A stretch of DNA of 64,000 bases from Theocolax elegans. Lineage: Eukaryota > Arthropoda > Insecta > Hymenoptera > Cerocephalidae. The stretch spans positions 62,001 through 126,000 of the forward strand of contig JANSJX010000045.1 in assembly GCA_026168455.1 (NCBI GenBank), written 5' to 3'. The translations under genes were made by a program, and so were the position numbers. The notes under the pieces were generated by a model. That model was not told the DNA's origin. It worked only from the letters and a program-made list of their open reading frames with translations, and ran no database searches. Shown in pieces: positions 46,017 through 59,100 of this stretch. Numbering within the stretch: the stretch's first letter is position 1; the number at the start of each line of letters is the position of its first letter.

Positions 46017-47014
46017 ACTGTTTGTCATAATTCCAGGGACACATAAAGTCTAAAAAAGATATTGTTTATTTATATAATTATTTACAGTTAAATGGGAATT
46101 CACAGAAAAATGCTTATTTTAGATATATTTCTAAATATAATTTGTTATTAATATTACAAATAATATATATTTATTATAATTTTTGAATACATAAAATTTA
46201 TACCTGGCACCACGACAATTAATTGTTGACAACAAAATTAATTATCGGTTGTGCAATTGTAATACTTCATGGTTAAATGTATTTATAAAAGGTTGTACGT
46301 ACGTACGTACGTACGCGGACTACTGAAACTTCCAAGCCAAAAAACTAATAAAAAACGACTCTTTAAAAAATGTGTAATAGTGGTAAATTTATCCTCGTAT
46401 CAATGCGATCACAATGGACTCATAAAAAATGACATTCACTAAATATTTTTTACAGTATAAGGGGTTTTTTACAGAAAAATTCACAATTTCACTTATAAAA
46501 TTTTAATAATATGTAGATGTAGATTAACTTTCAAATCCGGTATAAAATTAAATAACGGAGGAAAGCACTAAAATCTGGGATACTTTAACTGCGCGTAATT
46601 AATTAACGCGTAATCATAAATCGAGTTTTCGCGTATACTATTATCTATACTCCTTTATCTGATCCGGTGAGATGATCGACTCGGGAGCTCATTGTCGCGA
46701 TAGATCCTATCAGTACCGTCTAAGTCGCCAAAGGAACAAGGTTTCGTCATCCTGCGAGAAACTCTTGACCTTCGTGAATTGTTAATTAACTTTCAAATCC
46801 GGTATAAAATTAAATAACGGAGGAAAGCACTAAAATCTGGGATACTTTAACTGCGCGTAATTAATTAACGCGTAATCATAAATCGAGTTTTCGCGTATAC
46901 TATTATCTATACTCCTTTATCTGATCCGGTGAGATGATCGACTCGGGAGCTCATTGTCGCGATAGATCCTATCAGTACCGTCTAAGTCGCCAAAGGAACA
47001 AGGTTTCGTCATCC
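46017..47014. other. Spacer U3 (rearranged copy)
   Basis: A near-exact copy of U2 at an offset of 5,171 bp, including the same internal 232-bp duplication (46783-47014) and the same join into satellite B. It was therefore made by duplication of the already rearranged unit. The microsatellite is at 46295-46315. No gene recognised. Confidence 0.88.
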
Positions 47015-48707
47015 TTGTTTTTAAGTATAAATCAAGGAACAATACAACAAACAAAACATAGTGGATTTGAAAAAAAGCAACTTTTGAGATATTATATAAT
47101 GGTATTGCTTACATAAACGCGATATTTCTGGATATAATTAAGATCGTAATTCCGTACAGATGTCGAATCTTTTATGTTCGAGGGCCATTGTAATTCCTTG
47201 TTTTATGTGCCATATTTTGTGTTGTATGTTGCATTGTTCTGTGTTTTTAAGTATAAATCAAGGAACAATACAACAAACAAAACAAAGTGGGTTTTAAATG
47301 AAGGCAACTGTTGAGATATTATATGATGGTATTGCTTATATAAACGCGATATTTCTGGATATAATTAAGATCGTAATTCCATACCGATGTCGACTTTTTT
47401 ATGTGCGAGGTCCATTGTAATTCCTTGTCATTTGCGCCATATTTTTTGTGGTATGTTGCATTGTTCTGTGTTTTTAATTATAGATCAAGGAACAATACAA
47501 CAAACAAAACATGGTGGGCTTTTAATGAAAACAACTGTTGAGATATTACATGATGGTATAGCTTAAATAAACATGATATTTCTGTATATAATTAAGAGAG
47601 TAATTTCGTACAGATGTCGAATTTTTTATGTGCAAGGTCCATTGTATAATGCCTTGTCATATGTGCCATATTTTGTGTTGTATGTTGCATTGTCTTGTGT
47701 TTTTAATTATAAATCAAGGAACAATACAACAAACAAAACAAAGTGGATTTGAAAAAAAAGCAACTTTTGAGATATTATATAATGGTACTGCTTACATAAA
47801 CGCGATATTTCTGGATATAATTAAGATCGTAATTCCGTACAGATGTCGAATTTTTTATGTTCGAGGGCCATTGTAATTCCTTGTTTTATGTGCCATATTT
47901 TGTGTTGTATGTTGCATTGTTCTGTGTTTTTAAGTATAAATCAAGGAACAATACAACAAACAAAACAAAGTGGGTTTTAAATGAAGGCAACTGTTGAGAT
48001 ATTATATGATGGTATTGCTTATATAAACGCGATATTTCTGGATATAATTAAGATCGTAATTCCGTACAGATGTCGAATTTTTTATGTGCGAGGTCCATTG
48101 TCATTCCTTGTCATTTGCGCCATATTTTGTGTTGTATGTTGCATTGTTCTGTGTTTTTAATTATAGATCAAGGAACAATACAACAAACAAAACATGGTGG
48201 GCTTTTAATGAAAACAACTGTTGAGATATTACATGATGGTATAGCTTAAATAAACGTGATATTTCTGTATATAATTAAGAGAGTAATTTCGTACAGATGT
48301 CGAATTTTTTATGTGCAAGGTCCATTGTATAATGCCTTGTCATATGTGCCATATTTTGTGTTGTATGTTGCATTGTTCTGTGTTTTTAATTATAGATCAA
48401 GCAACAATACAACAAACAAAACATGGTGGGCTTTTAATGAAAACAACTGTTGAGATATTACATGATGGTTTAACTTAAATAACGCGAGATTTCTGGATAT
48501 AATTAAGATCCTAATTCCGTACAGATAACGATTTTTTTATATGCAATGTCCATTGTAATTCCTTGTCATATGTGCCATATTTGGTGTTGTAGGTTGCATT
48601 GTTTTGTGTTTTTAAGTATAAATCAAGGAACAATACAACAAACAAAACATGGTGGGCTTTTAATGAAAACAACTGTTGAGATATTACATGATGGTATAGC
48701 TTAAATA
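47015..48707 (+). repeat. Satellite B array, block 3
   Basis: About 7.5 monomers of 226 bp matching block 2 minus its 1,286-bp extra segment. Ends at the recurring AAATA junction with satellite A. Confidence 0.95.
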
Positions 48708-51685
48708 TCAAGGAAATCCCGTAATTATTAGCGTCATTCCAAAATATCTCATAAATTCCCGAAATATCCTGGAAATCCCGTAATTAGTAGCGTCATTCCA
48801 CAATATCTCAGAAATTCCCGAAAGATCCAGGAAATCCCGTAATTGGTGGATTCATCCCGAATTTCCTCAGATATTCCCGAAATATCCAGGAAATACCATA
48901 ATTAGTGGAGTCTTTCAGAAATATTTCAGAAATTCCCGAAATATCGAGGAAATTCCGTTATTATTGGTGTTATCCCGAATTTTCCCAGAAATTCCCGAAA
49001 GATCCAGGAAATCCCGTAATTGGTAGAGTCATCACGAATTTGCTCAGATATTCCCGAAATATCAAGGAAATCCCGTAATTAGTAGCGTCATTCCAAAATA
49101 TCTCATAAATTCCCGAAATATCCTGGAAATCCCGTAATTAGTAGCGTCATTCCACAATATCTCAGAAATTCCCGAAATATCCAGGCAATACCATAATTGG
49201 TAGAGTTTTTTTTTAAATACGTCAGCAATTACCGAAAGATCCAGGAAATTCCGTAATTAGTATACTCATTTCGAATTTCCTCAGAAATTCCCGAAATATC
49301 CAGGAAATCCCGTAATTAGTAGCGTCATCCCGAAATATATCAGAAATTTCTGAAATATCCTGGAAATTCCTTAATTTGTAGAGTTATCCAAAAATACCAC
49401 AGAAATTCTCAAAATATCCAGGAAATCCCTTAATTTGTAAAGTTATCCACAAATTCCTCAGAAATTCCCGAAATATCCAGGAAATCCCGTAATTAGTAGA
49501 GTTATCCAGAAATATCTCAGAAATTCCCGAAATATCCAGGAAATACCATAATTAGTGGAGTCTTTCAGAAATATTTCAGAAATTCCCGAAACATCCAGGA
49601 AATCCCTTGTTTAGTAGAGTTATCCAGAAATACCTCAGAAATTCCCGAAATATCGAGGAAATTCCGTTATTATTGGTGTTATCCCGAATTTTCCCAGAAA
49701 TTCCCGAAAGATCCAGGAAATCCCGTAATTGGTAGAGTCATCACGAATTTGCTCAGATATTCCCGAAATATCAAGGAAATCCCGTAATTAGTAGCGTCAT
49801 TCCAAAATATCTCATAAATTCCCGAAATATCCTGGAAATCCCGTAATTAGTAGCGTCATTCCACAATATCTCAGAAATTCCCGAAATATCCTGGAAATCC
49901 CGTAATTAGTAGAGTTAACCAGAAATACCTCAGAAATTCCCGAAATATCCAGGAAATCCCTAATTTTGTAGATTTATCCAAAAATACCACAGAAATTCTC
50001 GAAATATTCAGGAAATACCATAGTTAGTGGAGTTTTTTTTTAAATACCTCAGCAATTACCGAAAGATCCAGGAAATCCCGTAATTAGTAGGATCATCACG
50101 AAATTCCTCAGATATTCTCGAAATATCCAGGAAATCCCGTAATTAGTAGCGTCATTCCGAAATATCTCAGAAATTCCCCAAATATCCTGGAAATTCCATA
50201 ATTAGTAGGGTTATCCAGAAATACCTCAGAAATTCCCCAAATATCCTGGAAAACCCATAATTAGTAGAGTTATCCAGAAATACCTCAGAAATTCCCCAAA
50301 TATCCAGGAAATCCCCTAATTTGTAGAGTTATCCAGAAATACCTCAGAAATTCCCGAAATATCCAGGAAATCCCGTAATTAGTAGCGTCATCCCGAAAAA
50401 AATCAGAAATTTCCGAAATATCCAGAAAATCCCGTAATTAGTGGAGTCTCACAGAAATATTTCAGTAATTCCCAAAATATACAGGAAATTCCGTAATTAG
50501 TAGATTCATCCCGAATTTCCACAGAAATCCGCGTAATATCCAGGATATACCATAATTAGTGGAGTCTTTCTGAAATATTTCAAAAATTCCCGAAATATCG
50601 AGGAAATACCTTATTTAGTAGAGTTATCCAGAAATACCTCAGAAATTCCCGAAAGATCCAGGAAATTGCGTAATTATTAGTCATCCCGAATTTTTTCAGA
50701 AATTCCCGAAATTTCCAGAAAATCCCGTTATTATTGGTGTTATCCCGAATTTACTCAGAAATTTCCGAAATATCCTGGAAATCCCGTAATTAGTAGAGTG
50801 ATCCAGAAATATCTCAGAAATTCCCGAAATATCCAGGAAATTCCGTAATTAGTGGAGTGTTTCTGAAATATTTCAGAAATTCCCGAAATATCCAGGAAAT
50901 TCCGTAATTAGTAGCGTCATCCCGAAATACCTCAGCAATTCCCGAAAGATCCTGGAAATCTCGTAATTGGTAGAATCATCACGAATTTCCTCAGATATTC
51001 CCGAAATATCCAGGAAATCCCGTAATTAGTAGCATCATCCCGAAATACCTCAGAAATTCCCGAAAGATCCAGGAATTCCCGTAATTGGTTGAGTCATCTC
51101 GAATTTCCTCATATATTCCCGAAATATCCAGAAAATTCCGTCACTAGTGGAGTCTTTCTGAAATATTTCAGAAATTCCCGAAATATCCAAGATATCCCGT
51201 AATTAGTAGTCATCCCGAATTTTTCCAGAAATTCCCGAAATATCCAGAAATTCCCGTAATTAGTAGCGTCATCCCAAAATACCTCAGCAATTTCCGAAAG
51301 ATCCTGGAAATCTCGTAATTGGTAGAATCATCACGAATTTCCTCAGATATTCCCGAAATATCCAGGAAATCCCGTAATTAGTAGCGTCATCCCGAAATAC
51401 CTCAGCAATTCCCGAAAGATCCTGGAAATCTCGTAATTGGTAGAATCATCACGAATTTCCTCAGATATTCCCGAAATATCCAGGAAATACCATAATTAGT
51501 GGAGTCTTTCAGAAATATTTCAGAAATTCCCGAAATATCCATGAAATCCCTTGTTTAGTAGAGTTATCCAGAAATACCTCAGAAATTCCCGAAATATCGA
51601 GGAAATTCCGTTATTATTGGTGTTATCCCGAATTTTCCCAGAAATTCCCGAAAGATCCAGGAAATCCCGTAATTGGTAGAGTCAT
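48708..51685 (+). repeat. Satellite A array, block 5
   Basis: About 50 monomers of 59 bp. Starts like the block at 17217 and later matches variant orders seen in blocks 1 and 3. A perfect four-unit TTC/GAA array lies at 50702-50721. Interrupted at 51685 by element copy 2. Confidence 0.95.
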
Positions 51686-53970
51686 TGTAACGTACTGGTC
51701 AATCCTTCGGACTTTACGCAGTTCGTAAGTTTGAGATGGGATTAGATGTCTCGTGGCTCGGAGGGACTAAATCGTTTCTCCCGTACTCTCGATGATTGAT
51801 AGGCGTGGTGACCCTCCGTTGAGCTTAATGAGGCAGCGTGTGGCAAAGCTTTATTTATGTGAATTTACAAGATGGCAGAAGTGCCAAAACCCTCGTGTAA
51901 AATGCAGTTTGTTTCTCTCGTGATTGGAAAGCCTGGTCCTCCTCGACGATCCGACGTATATTTACTTTCCGTGGTTTTAAATTATATACTTTACCTCGAC
52001 GTTATACTTTTATTAATACTTAGTTCCTTCTATGTATATAAGGAAAGATTAGTAAAGAAATAAATAACTCGATAATCAACTTTAATCTGATAAAGTGGTA
52101 CGATTATTTATTTATTTTTAGTGTACACTCTTCGCGTTATATCGCGGGTGCTCGTGCACGTACGAATATAAATCAGTATAATTAAGCGATATTAACAATG
52201 AAATATTGACTGGAACGGTAATTAGAACGCGTCCGCTTACTATCGGTATAAATTAGAATATACTTTGTATCTTAATAGAAGAAGACTGTTCGAAGATTAT
52301 CGGAGTGGCGCGGTTGCACGTCCGTTTGGTATCAAGGCAGTCTGAGCACTGGCGGGAGTCGACGAGCACACTGCGCTCGTGAGCAGCATCGTGGCGGGGA
52401 TAGTTCAGTCTGATTGGTCGCGCGTGACGATACATAGAAGGTTCTAGAAGCGTTGGTCTCTTTTTATTGGTCCGTTGTTGTCAAGCGCGAAAACGCTGAC
52501 TTAAACTTTACGCGAAAATATCGTAACTGGCGACGATATCTAACACCGGATGTTATAAGGATACATGATATTTATTCCGTTGGCTTCTACGTCGTATAAT
52601 TACTCTATACGCTTCTAGAATGTTCTATGTTCGTTGGTTTTACAATATTCGTTAATATATTATTGATTATCGGGAGGGGAAAAGGATCTTTATTACAAAA
52701 GTCTGTTGTATATGAAATTTCGAGTCGATCGCTTAAATTGAATTTCGAAATAGAGACGATTTTGTGTTTCGCAGTGCTGTTTACTGATGTTTCCTGTGGT
52801 TAGAAATATTCCTTTCTTATTTATAATAATTTTAAATGGTACATTACATTCATTTATAATAAGCATGCGTATATTAGTATAAAAAGTATGTATATAAGTA
52901 ACGCTGGTATTTCTTGCGATTGGTGCAATACGTGTAATACAATAATATTCATATAGTCCTTGTCCCTTTATATGTTTAAACAAAATTATAAATAAACAGT
53001 TGCATTGTAAGAGTTTTCAGATGGTACCAGTCGACGCTATTCATGATCGAGAAGTTGTTTCGGGAAGATTTGCCGTATGTCGGTAAGACAGTTTCACTCC
53101 TTATCGATGGTGGGTAATATATTACCGACTGTCGCATGTTTGATGGTCGTCGGCAGCTTATCGTCTCCCTCTGGTAACATTTATCGGCAGCCGCCTCGTT
53201 TAGTTACGTATCACTCGATCAACGTTGATAGAACTCTCATCCGCCAGAAATGGTCGGTGTATCGACTATTATTGGTGTTGGAACGTTTTCGTAGCAGGGC
53301 CAACCTCATCTGCGGATGTGCGTGGCTCGTCTCTGTAGTGGGCGATCTAGAATTTTGATCATTTATCCAACCACCGCGAGGGTGAACATACATTAGTATA
53401 CTGTATATACGAATATGTGTTAACTATAGTGACAATGGGTGGTATAGGTGGGAACAAATATGCATATCGTATAGAACGATGAATTTTAGGGGGGGTGGGG
53501 CTCTTATCAAAATTTTGATATCTGTCGTCGTTGTCTAGTAAACTCCAATAGTAGCGTACAGTTACGTCACAGTGCTTGAATTGATATATATATATGTATA
53601 TATGAGTAATCACACAATAATAAAAATAATAATAAATATCGGTTTAGGCGGTATATTCCATGGTCGTTATTGAGAATAGAAGTGCTCGACAGGTCGATGT
53701 TTGGTGTGTGGACCCAAGTCACTCCCACTCCTACAGCATTCAAGATATGCATCTGAGACCGATTTCATATTAGTCGCTTAAGATCTACATACTGCCATCT
53801 ATTCGCCTACGCAGATAAAAGTGTTTAACATTTATTGAAATAATATTGTACTTAAAATAACAATAGTATGTAATTAACAATTAAGTTAGATCGTTTATAT
53901 TTCTTAGTTATACAATAAGAACAACATAGTAAGGTCGCAAATTCTGCGAGCTGAGCCTCATATCGTAACA
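51686..53970 (-). repeat. 3' LTR, copy 2
   Basis: 2,285 bp on the minus strand, about 11 bp shorter than the copy 1 LTRs, with a deletion of about 10 bp near 52908-52912 and scattered substitutions concentrated outside the central core. Its plus-strand reading contains a 63-codon open frame (51872-52063) that is antisense to the element and not supported as a gene. Confidence 0.94.
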
Positions 53971-54105
53971 CCCCCACCCTTAAGTAACAAGCGCGGCACA
54001 CGTAGAGTGTCGCGATTGTTCTCCAAGGCGAGGCTCGCCATAAATTTTTCTGTTTCTTTTTTTTCATATTTTCCTTCTTGTTACCCCGTACAGTCTTTGT
54101 CTAGT
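53971..54105 (-). other. Polypurine tract and 3' untranslated stretch, copy 2
   Basis: The polypurine tract AAGGGTGGGGG (53971-53981 on the minus strand) abuts the LTR, as in copy 1. Confidence 0.85.
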
Positions 54106-56067
54106 TTATCGTCGAGTAACGTTTGTAGCGTTTGGTCGTAGTAATCGTAGTTCGAGGTCATGTAGTGAGTCATTTTTCCGTACACGTCGTCCATCCGTGT
54201 CGTGATTGGTTGGTGTGTCTACAGTATCGTCCGTACTGCGTGGAGTTGTTGTTGACAGGTTCAGGAAAAGGTGAGTTAACGACCCGAATATCGCTCCAAA
54301 TAATCGTGTACTCCATCCGAACACTTTGTATATAGCATATCCCCGTATGAACGTATCAAATAGTAATTTTATAGCTTGTATTAGAAATATGATCATCAGT
54401 ATTCCGGCCGATATTTGCCCGAATTTCTGAAATTTATTCCAATATTTCGCTAGAGTAGATTGGGTCATGTTCTCTAATTCTTCGGGTGTTAAGAGATTCC
54501 TGTAATTGATGGAACGTTGTCCTGCCGTGTTATCATTCAATCTCCTAGCTATACTTTCGAGGATAGGTCCCTTCTCTGCTGGAAAAATGGAATGTTTGTG
54601 TAGCGAGTCAATGTCGTCCTGTGTATAAATTCCGGCGTTCATGATCTTTTCTAAGTCCGTAGTTTTCCAAGATAAGGTCTTTGTTGGTTGTAGAATTTGA
54701 GGCTGTGTGACTTCATGAATTCCTTTTATACTTTTGTACCACTGACCTTCTACTTCGAATAAAGTCGGTAGCAATGCGTTACAATCGCGGTAAGATCCTA
54801 TCTTAGTCAGTATTCTAGATTTGGGTTTGGCAAATAATTCTTGTCCTCCACAGTCAACCGGTATATCGTAGTAGCATTTGTCAGTCTGTCTCACTTTGCA
54901 TGTAATGGCTTTGCAATGCACAATGTATGCGGCTTCTCCCGCTGGAATGGCTAGATACCCTGGTGCTTTCATGATGTTGAGCGCGAAATCGTCCGGATTG
55001 TCGTAGACTGTCGCTAGGGCGTTTTCCATTATCATTTTTTCGAGTTTACACTTGTTGATTACCGTCTCCATGTATAGTGATTTAGTTTCCATCTCAATGT
55101 GACGTCCTATGTTTCCTATTTTGCTGTTAAAATATAACCCTAGGGAAACGTCGGGTATGTTTAGTTTCCGTATGGACGTGAACGATCTGTGTGGCGTCGT
55201 TTCGAAAATGTACAATTTTGTTTGATCGGTTTTGATAAGTCGATACCCGCAAATGTCTATCTCTTCCGTTCTCGCCAAGCCGAATCCTGTCTCTCCGGTA
55301 GAATTACTAAAGTACATGGTTAGGGACTTCCCTTCTGGATCGTCGATTTTTATTCCTGGTCCTTCGTAAAGAATAGCGTACTCGTCAAATTTACAAGAAG
55401 TTCTGGGTATATAGTTCCAAAATACATATTTTTCGTCAGCATCGATGCAAAATGTTTTAGAGAATCTACACCGGGTTCCTGAAGGCAATAGGATAACGTC
55501 CTGTTCCCTGTTCACGGTGCCAGTCTCTAAGTCTGCTCGGATTTCCAATTTGGCGGTGACAACCACATCAGAGTATTCGTAATTGTTACTCACGTACGTC
55601 GTGCCTTTACAGTTACCCTCGAGGTCGACATTTCCAGCCACAGTAATGGTTCGCCTATTAGTGTTATTTGCTACCAAATTGCCTAAGAGAGTCTGTCCGT
55701 ATTTTAGTTGTCCGTATTTTAATAAATCGTGACATGCTTCCCTTGAAATCGGTAGAATAAACGTCGATTCGCCTCCTTTCACGTCTGAGACATGTGAGTG
55801 CATGCCACAATACTTGATGCTCTGTTCGACCTTTACAAGACATTGTTCTGTTTGGGTTGTCATAAATTCGGTCCGTTGCAAAAGTTGTAAATATTTCGCT
55901 TCGATTTTTGGTTTTAGGTTAGTCATGTCACAGTCGTCCACCTTCGTCAGTGAAATAACTGTTATATTGGGATGAGTTGTTTTGCAGTCGTATGTTGTGA
56001 TGGCGTTAGAGATGATGCTCAGCTGCAGTGCCATAAGTAGCCTAATAAGAGTCGCCGCAGTGGTCAT
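54106..56067 (-). CDS. env: Envelope-like glycoprotein, copy 2
   Basis: Intact 653-aa env with the same signal peptide, Cys-rich ectodomain, transmembrane segment and basic tail as copy 1, differing at only a handful of residues (for example Glu for Val in the RADLxTGT stretch, and Ala for Thr in the transmembrane region). The open frame continues 57 nt upstream of the ATG without a stop, but the ATG right after the splice acceptor (intron ends at 56069) is the likely start. It is the only fully open gene in this copy. Confidence 0.85.
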   Translation of the reverse strand: MTTAATLIRLLMALQLSIISNAITTYDCKTTHPNITVISLTKVDDCDMTNLKPKIEAKYLQLLQRTEFMTTQTEQCLVKVEQSIKYCGMHSHVSDVKGGESTFILPISREACHDLLKYGQLKYGQTLLGNLVANNTNRRTITVAGNVDLEGNCKGTTYVSNNYEYSDVVVTAKLEIRADLETGTVNREQDVILLPSGTRCRFSKTFCIDADEKYVFWNYIPRTSCKFDEYAILYEGPGIKIDDPEGKSLTMYFSNSTGETGFGLARTEEIDICGYRLIKTDQTKLYIFETTPHRSFTSIRKLNIPDVSLGLYFNSKIGNIGRHIEMETKSLYMETVINKCKLEKMIMENALATVYDNPDDFALNIMKAPGYLAIPAGEAAYIVHCKAITCKVRQTDKCYYDIPVDCGGQELFAKPKSRILTKIGSYRDCNALLPTLFEVEGQWYKSIKGIHEVTQPQILQPTKTLSWKTTDLEKIMNAGIYTQDDIDSLHKHSIFPAEKGPILESIARRLNDNTAGQRSINYRNLLTPEELENMTQSTLAKYWNKFQKFGQISAGILMIIFLIQAIKLLFDTFIRGYAIYKVFGWSTRLFGAIFGSLTHLFLNLSTTTPRSTDDTVDTPTNHDTDGRRVRKNDSLHDLELRLLRPNATNVTRR

Positions 56068-56148
56068 CCTGCACAGAGGAAATCTAATGTTATTCATATT
56101 ATAATAAGTGTATATGTTAAGCATATATTTTAATCTTAGAGTTAGTAA

Positions 56149-59100
56149 CTACGTTGTCATATCGGAATCGCGCAATTCAGACTCTGTGTCAAGTCTCGTT
56201 TTCCTTAATTTATTTGAATGTACTACGCGTGTGCCATTTTTATAAGTAATTTTTACATCGTGATTCGGTAGCAATTCTAAAATTTTATGAGGTCCAGAGT
56301 GTTGGGGCGAGAATTTATCTTTCCTTGGCTCCACTAGGAGCATTACCCTGTCACCCACCTTAAAGTTACATGGGTTCAAGCGTCTATCATAGTATCCTTT
56401 TGAACGAATCTTTGCATTACGTAAATTCTCCGCCGCAACCTTCTGGATGTCATTAAGTTTTGATCTTAAATCAACTATATATTCATTATAAGTTCCGATC
56501 GTCTGGTCGGTTACAATTGGTTTGTCAGATGGTACACGCGCGATTTTACCGTAAACGCATTCGAATGGGGTGAGCTTCGTAGCTTCGTGCACACTGGTAT
56601 TATATGAAAAAGCAGCGCATTCACACCACTCATCCCATTCCCTTACGTTGGTTATGTAGTTCTTTAACCATTCCGCAAGCGAATGGTGCATCCGCTCGAT
56701 CGAACCGTTCGCCTGCGGATAGAACGCTGTTGTGGTTATTGTTTTAATTTTACATAATTTGGCTATGTTCTTCATTAGTGCCGAAGTAAAATTCGCGGCC
56801 TGATCTGTCAAAATTACCCTTGGCGAACCATGTACAAATATAAACCTTTTCAGTAGCGCATCGGCGATATCCCTGGAAGTGGCATTCCTTAATGGGGCGA
56901 GTATACAAAATTTCGTTAATAAATCCTGCATGGTGAGGATGTAAATATTGTCTTTCTTGGTTCCGGGCAACGGTCCGACGAGGTCCATGGCTAATTTCTC
57001 GAACGCTTCACCCGGAGTGTCAGTTAAGACCATTGGCTGTCTGACTTTCCTTCTAACCAGCTTGTTTGTTTCACAGATTCTACATTTACTTATTAATTTT
57101 TTAATATCTTCTTTCATATTAGGCCAATAGTAATTTTGACGGATCCGGTTATAAGTCTTCGTGATACCCTTATGACCGTTCGTGGGAGCACCGTGAATAT
57201 CTGTTATTATTGAATCCCTTAATTCCGGGTCCGGTATTTGGATTTTATTATTGCAAATTATTAATTTTGTAGTATCTTCCGAAAAGTTATTCTTTAAAAC
57301 GTTCACGATGTCTGTCCACGAAAGATCATCGATATTCGAAGTTTTCGATAATCGAACGGATTTCAAATTCATTGATAGGCATACATCACGAACCGACGCG
57401 ATTGCTTCTTCAAAAATGTCATAATCAACCCGAATGTGTAAATTTTCTTTGATAGGAGCGGCTATCAACACCTTACCGTTTCGTTCCGTGGTTTTTGCCC
57501 TACCTAGCGTCAAGTGATCGTTTACCGGTAACTCATCTCGATCTGATAGTTGTTTGGCTCCAGTACAAAGAGGTTGGTTTTTCTGTGTGACGAAATAGAT
57601 GATATTGTCACGATTTAAAAGAAATGAATCTCGCGTTTCTATAATGTTCCTACAAATATATGGTCGGTTTTGTTCTCGCGCATTTACGTCATATTCGACT
57701 GCAGGGGGATCTATGATGTCTGTCGTTTCGTTTTGTGTATTCGTTGTGTCGGATGGATCTGAATGACTTTGAGTCGAGTCTCCAGTAGTCGAGTTGTCAG
57801 TGTTTGTATCTCCCGTATCGCAATTTTTACTAAGCCGTTCTTCTAATGTCGTAATTTCGTCGACCGTTGGTTGTTCATGGTCTATATCAGTAGTTAGGGG
57901 GTCTTGTTCGTCTGCGTGATCAGTTTGTTGGGGCGTAGGAATAGTCTTCTGTTTCGAAGATGTTGCTTTGGAATATATCTCCATTGATGAAGACGAACTC
58001 GTACTTAGTCGCGTTTTTCTGTGTGGCATGTCGGGTGTGTCATTGTGCGCATCTTCACATTTCTTTTCAATAATATTCACCTGGTCTAACTCTGGAGGAT
58101 TCCGAGAAAGTGCATCTGCTACGTAATTGGTCTTTCCTGGTTGGTAAATTACCTCAAACTGAAATTTTTCCGTTAATTTAAAATACCAATTTTTGAGACG
58201 AGAGGAGGAGTCTTTTATACGATGCAGCCAGACGAGTGGTTTGTGATCGGTGAAAAACGTAAATTTCCTACCGATTAGAAAGTATTCGAATTGGTTTGCA
58301 CAGTACAGCATTGCGAATAGTTCTTTTTCGATCGTGCTGTATCTTGTTTCCGTATTCGTGAGAGATTTGCTGGCGTAGGCGATCGGAAGGTCAGCTGATT
58401 CCTTTTTTTGTGATAAAACTCCACCGATCGCATAGTTCGATGCGTCTGTAGTTACATAGAAATTTTTATTAAAATCTGGGTATTGAAGTATGGGTGCTTC
58501 TACTAATTTTAGTTTTAAAGTTTCGAATGCTTCAGACTGTTCGTTAGCCCATACAAATTTACGATCCTTCTTCAACAAATTAGTTAAAGGTTTGGCTAGT
58601 TTGGACATGTTGGGAATGAAGTTCCTATAATATCCGCAAATTCCCAAGAATTGGCGTATGTTCTTCTGTGTTTTTGGTATCGGGTAGTTGACAATTGCTT
58701 TTATATTTTCCGGATTTGGTTCCAATCCTCTAGCGCTTACGGAATATCCCAAGAAAATTACGTTGTCCTTATAAAATTGACACTTGTTTGGATTCAGTTT
58801 TAAATTGGCCTCCTTTAGTTTACTAGACAATTCCACAAAGACTTGATCTAGTTCATCGAGCGTCTCGGCGAATAGGATTATGTCGTCAATGTAGCCGAGC
58901 ATACCTTTTACTCTTGTTCTACCTTCCATGGTGAGTGGCTTCTGGCCCACAACTTTGTTGGTAAGCTCCTGGAATGTACTCGGAGCAGTAGAGATTCCGA
59001 AAGGCATTCGCTTAAAATGATAGTGCCCAAAAGGAGTAGAGAAGGCCGTTTTCTCGCGATCTTCAGGTCGAATTTCTATTTGATGGAATCCGCTATACAT

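Noticed and set aside
1..51685. CENP-B box in satellite A or B
   Set aside because: Looked for the CENP-B core on both strands of the consensus monomers; CCCG-containing stretches do not have the second half of the motif at the right distance.
1..51685. NF-kappaB/Dorsal-like site (GGGAATTTCT on the minus strand of satellite A)
   Set aside because: One mismatch from consensus in all common monomer types, and better explained as part of the TTC/GAA pattern.
51872..52063. 63-codon frame in the copy 2 LTR with a hydrophobic C-terminal half
   Set aside because: Antisense to the element, AT-rich, and not listed as open in the copy 1 LTR; hydrophobicity follows from base composition.
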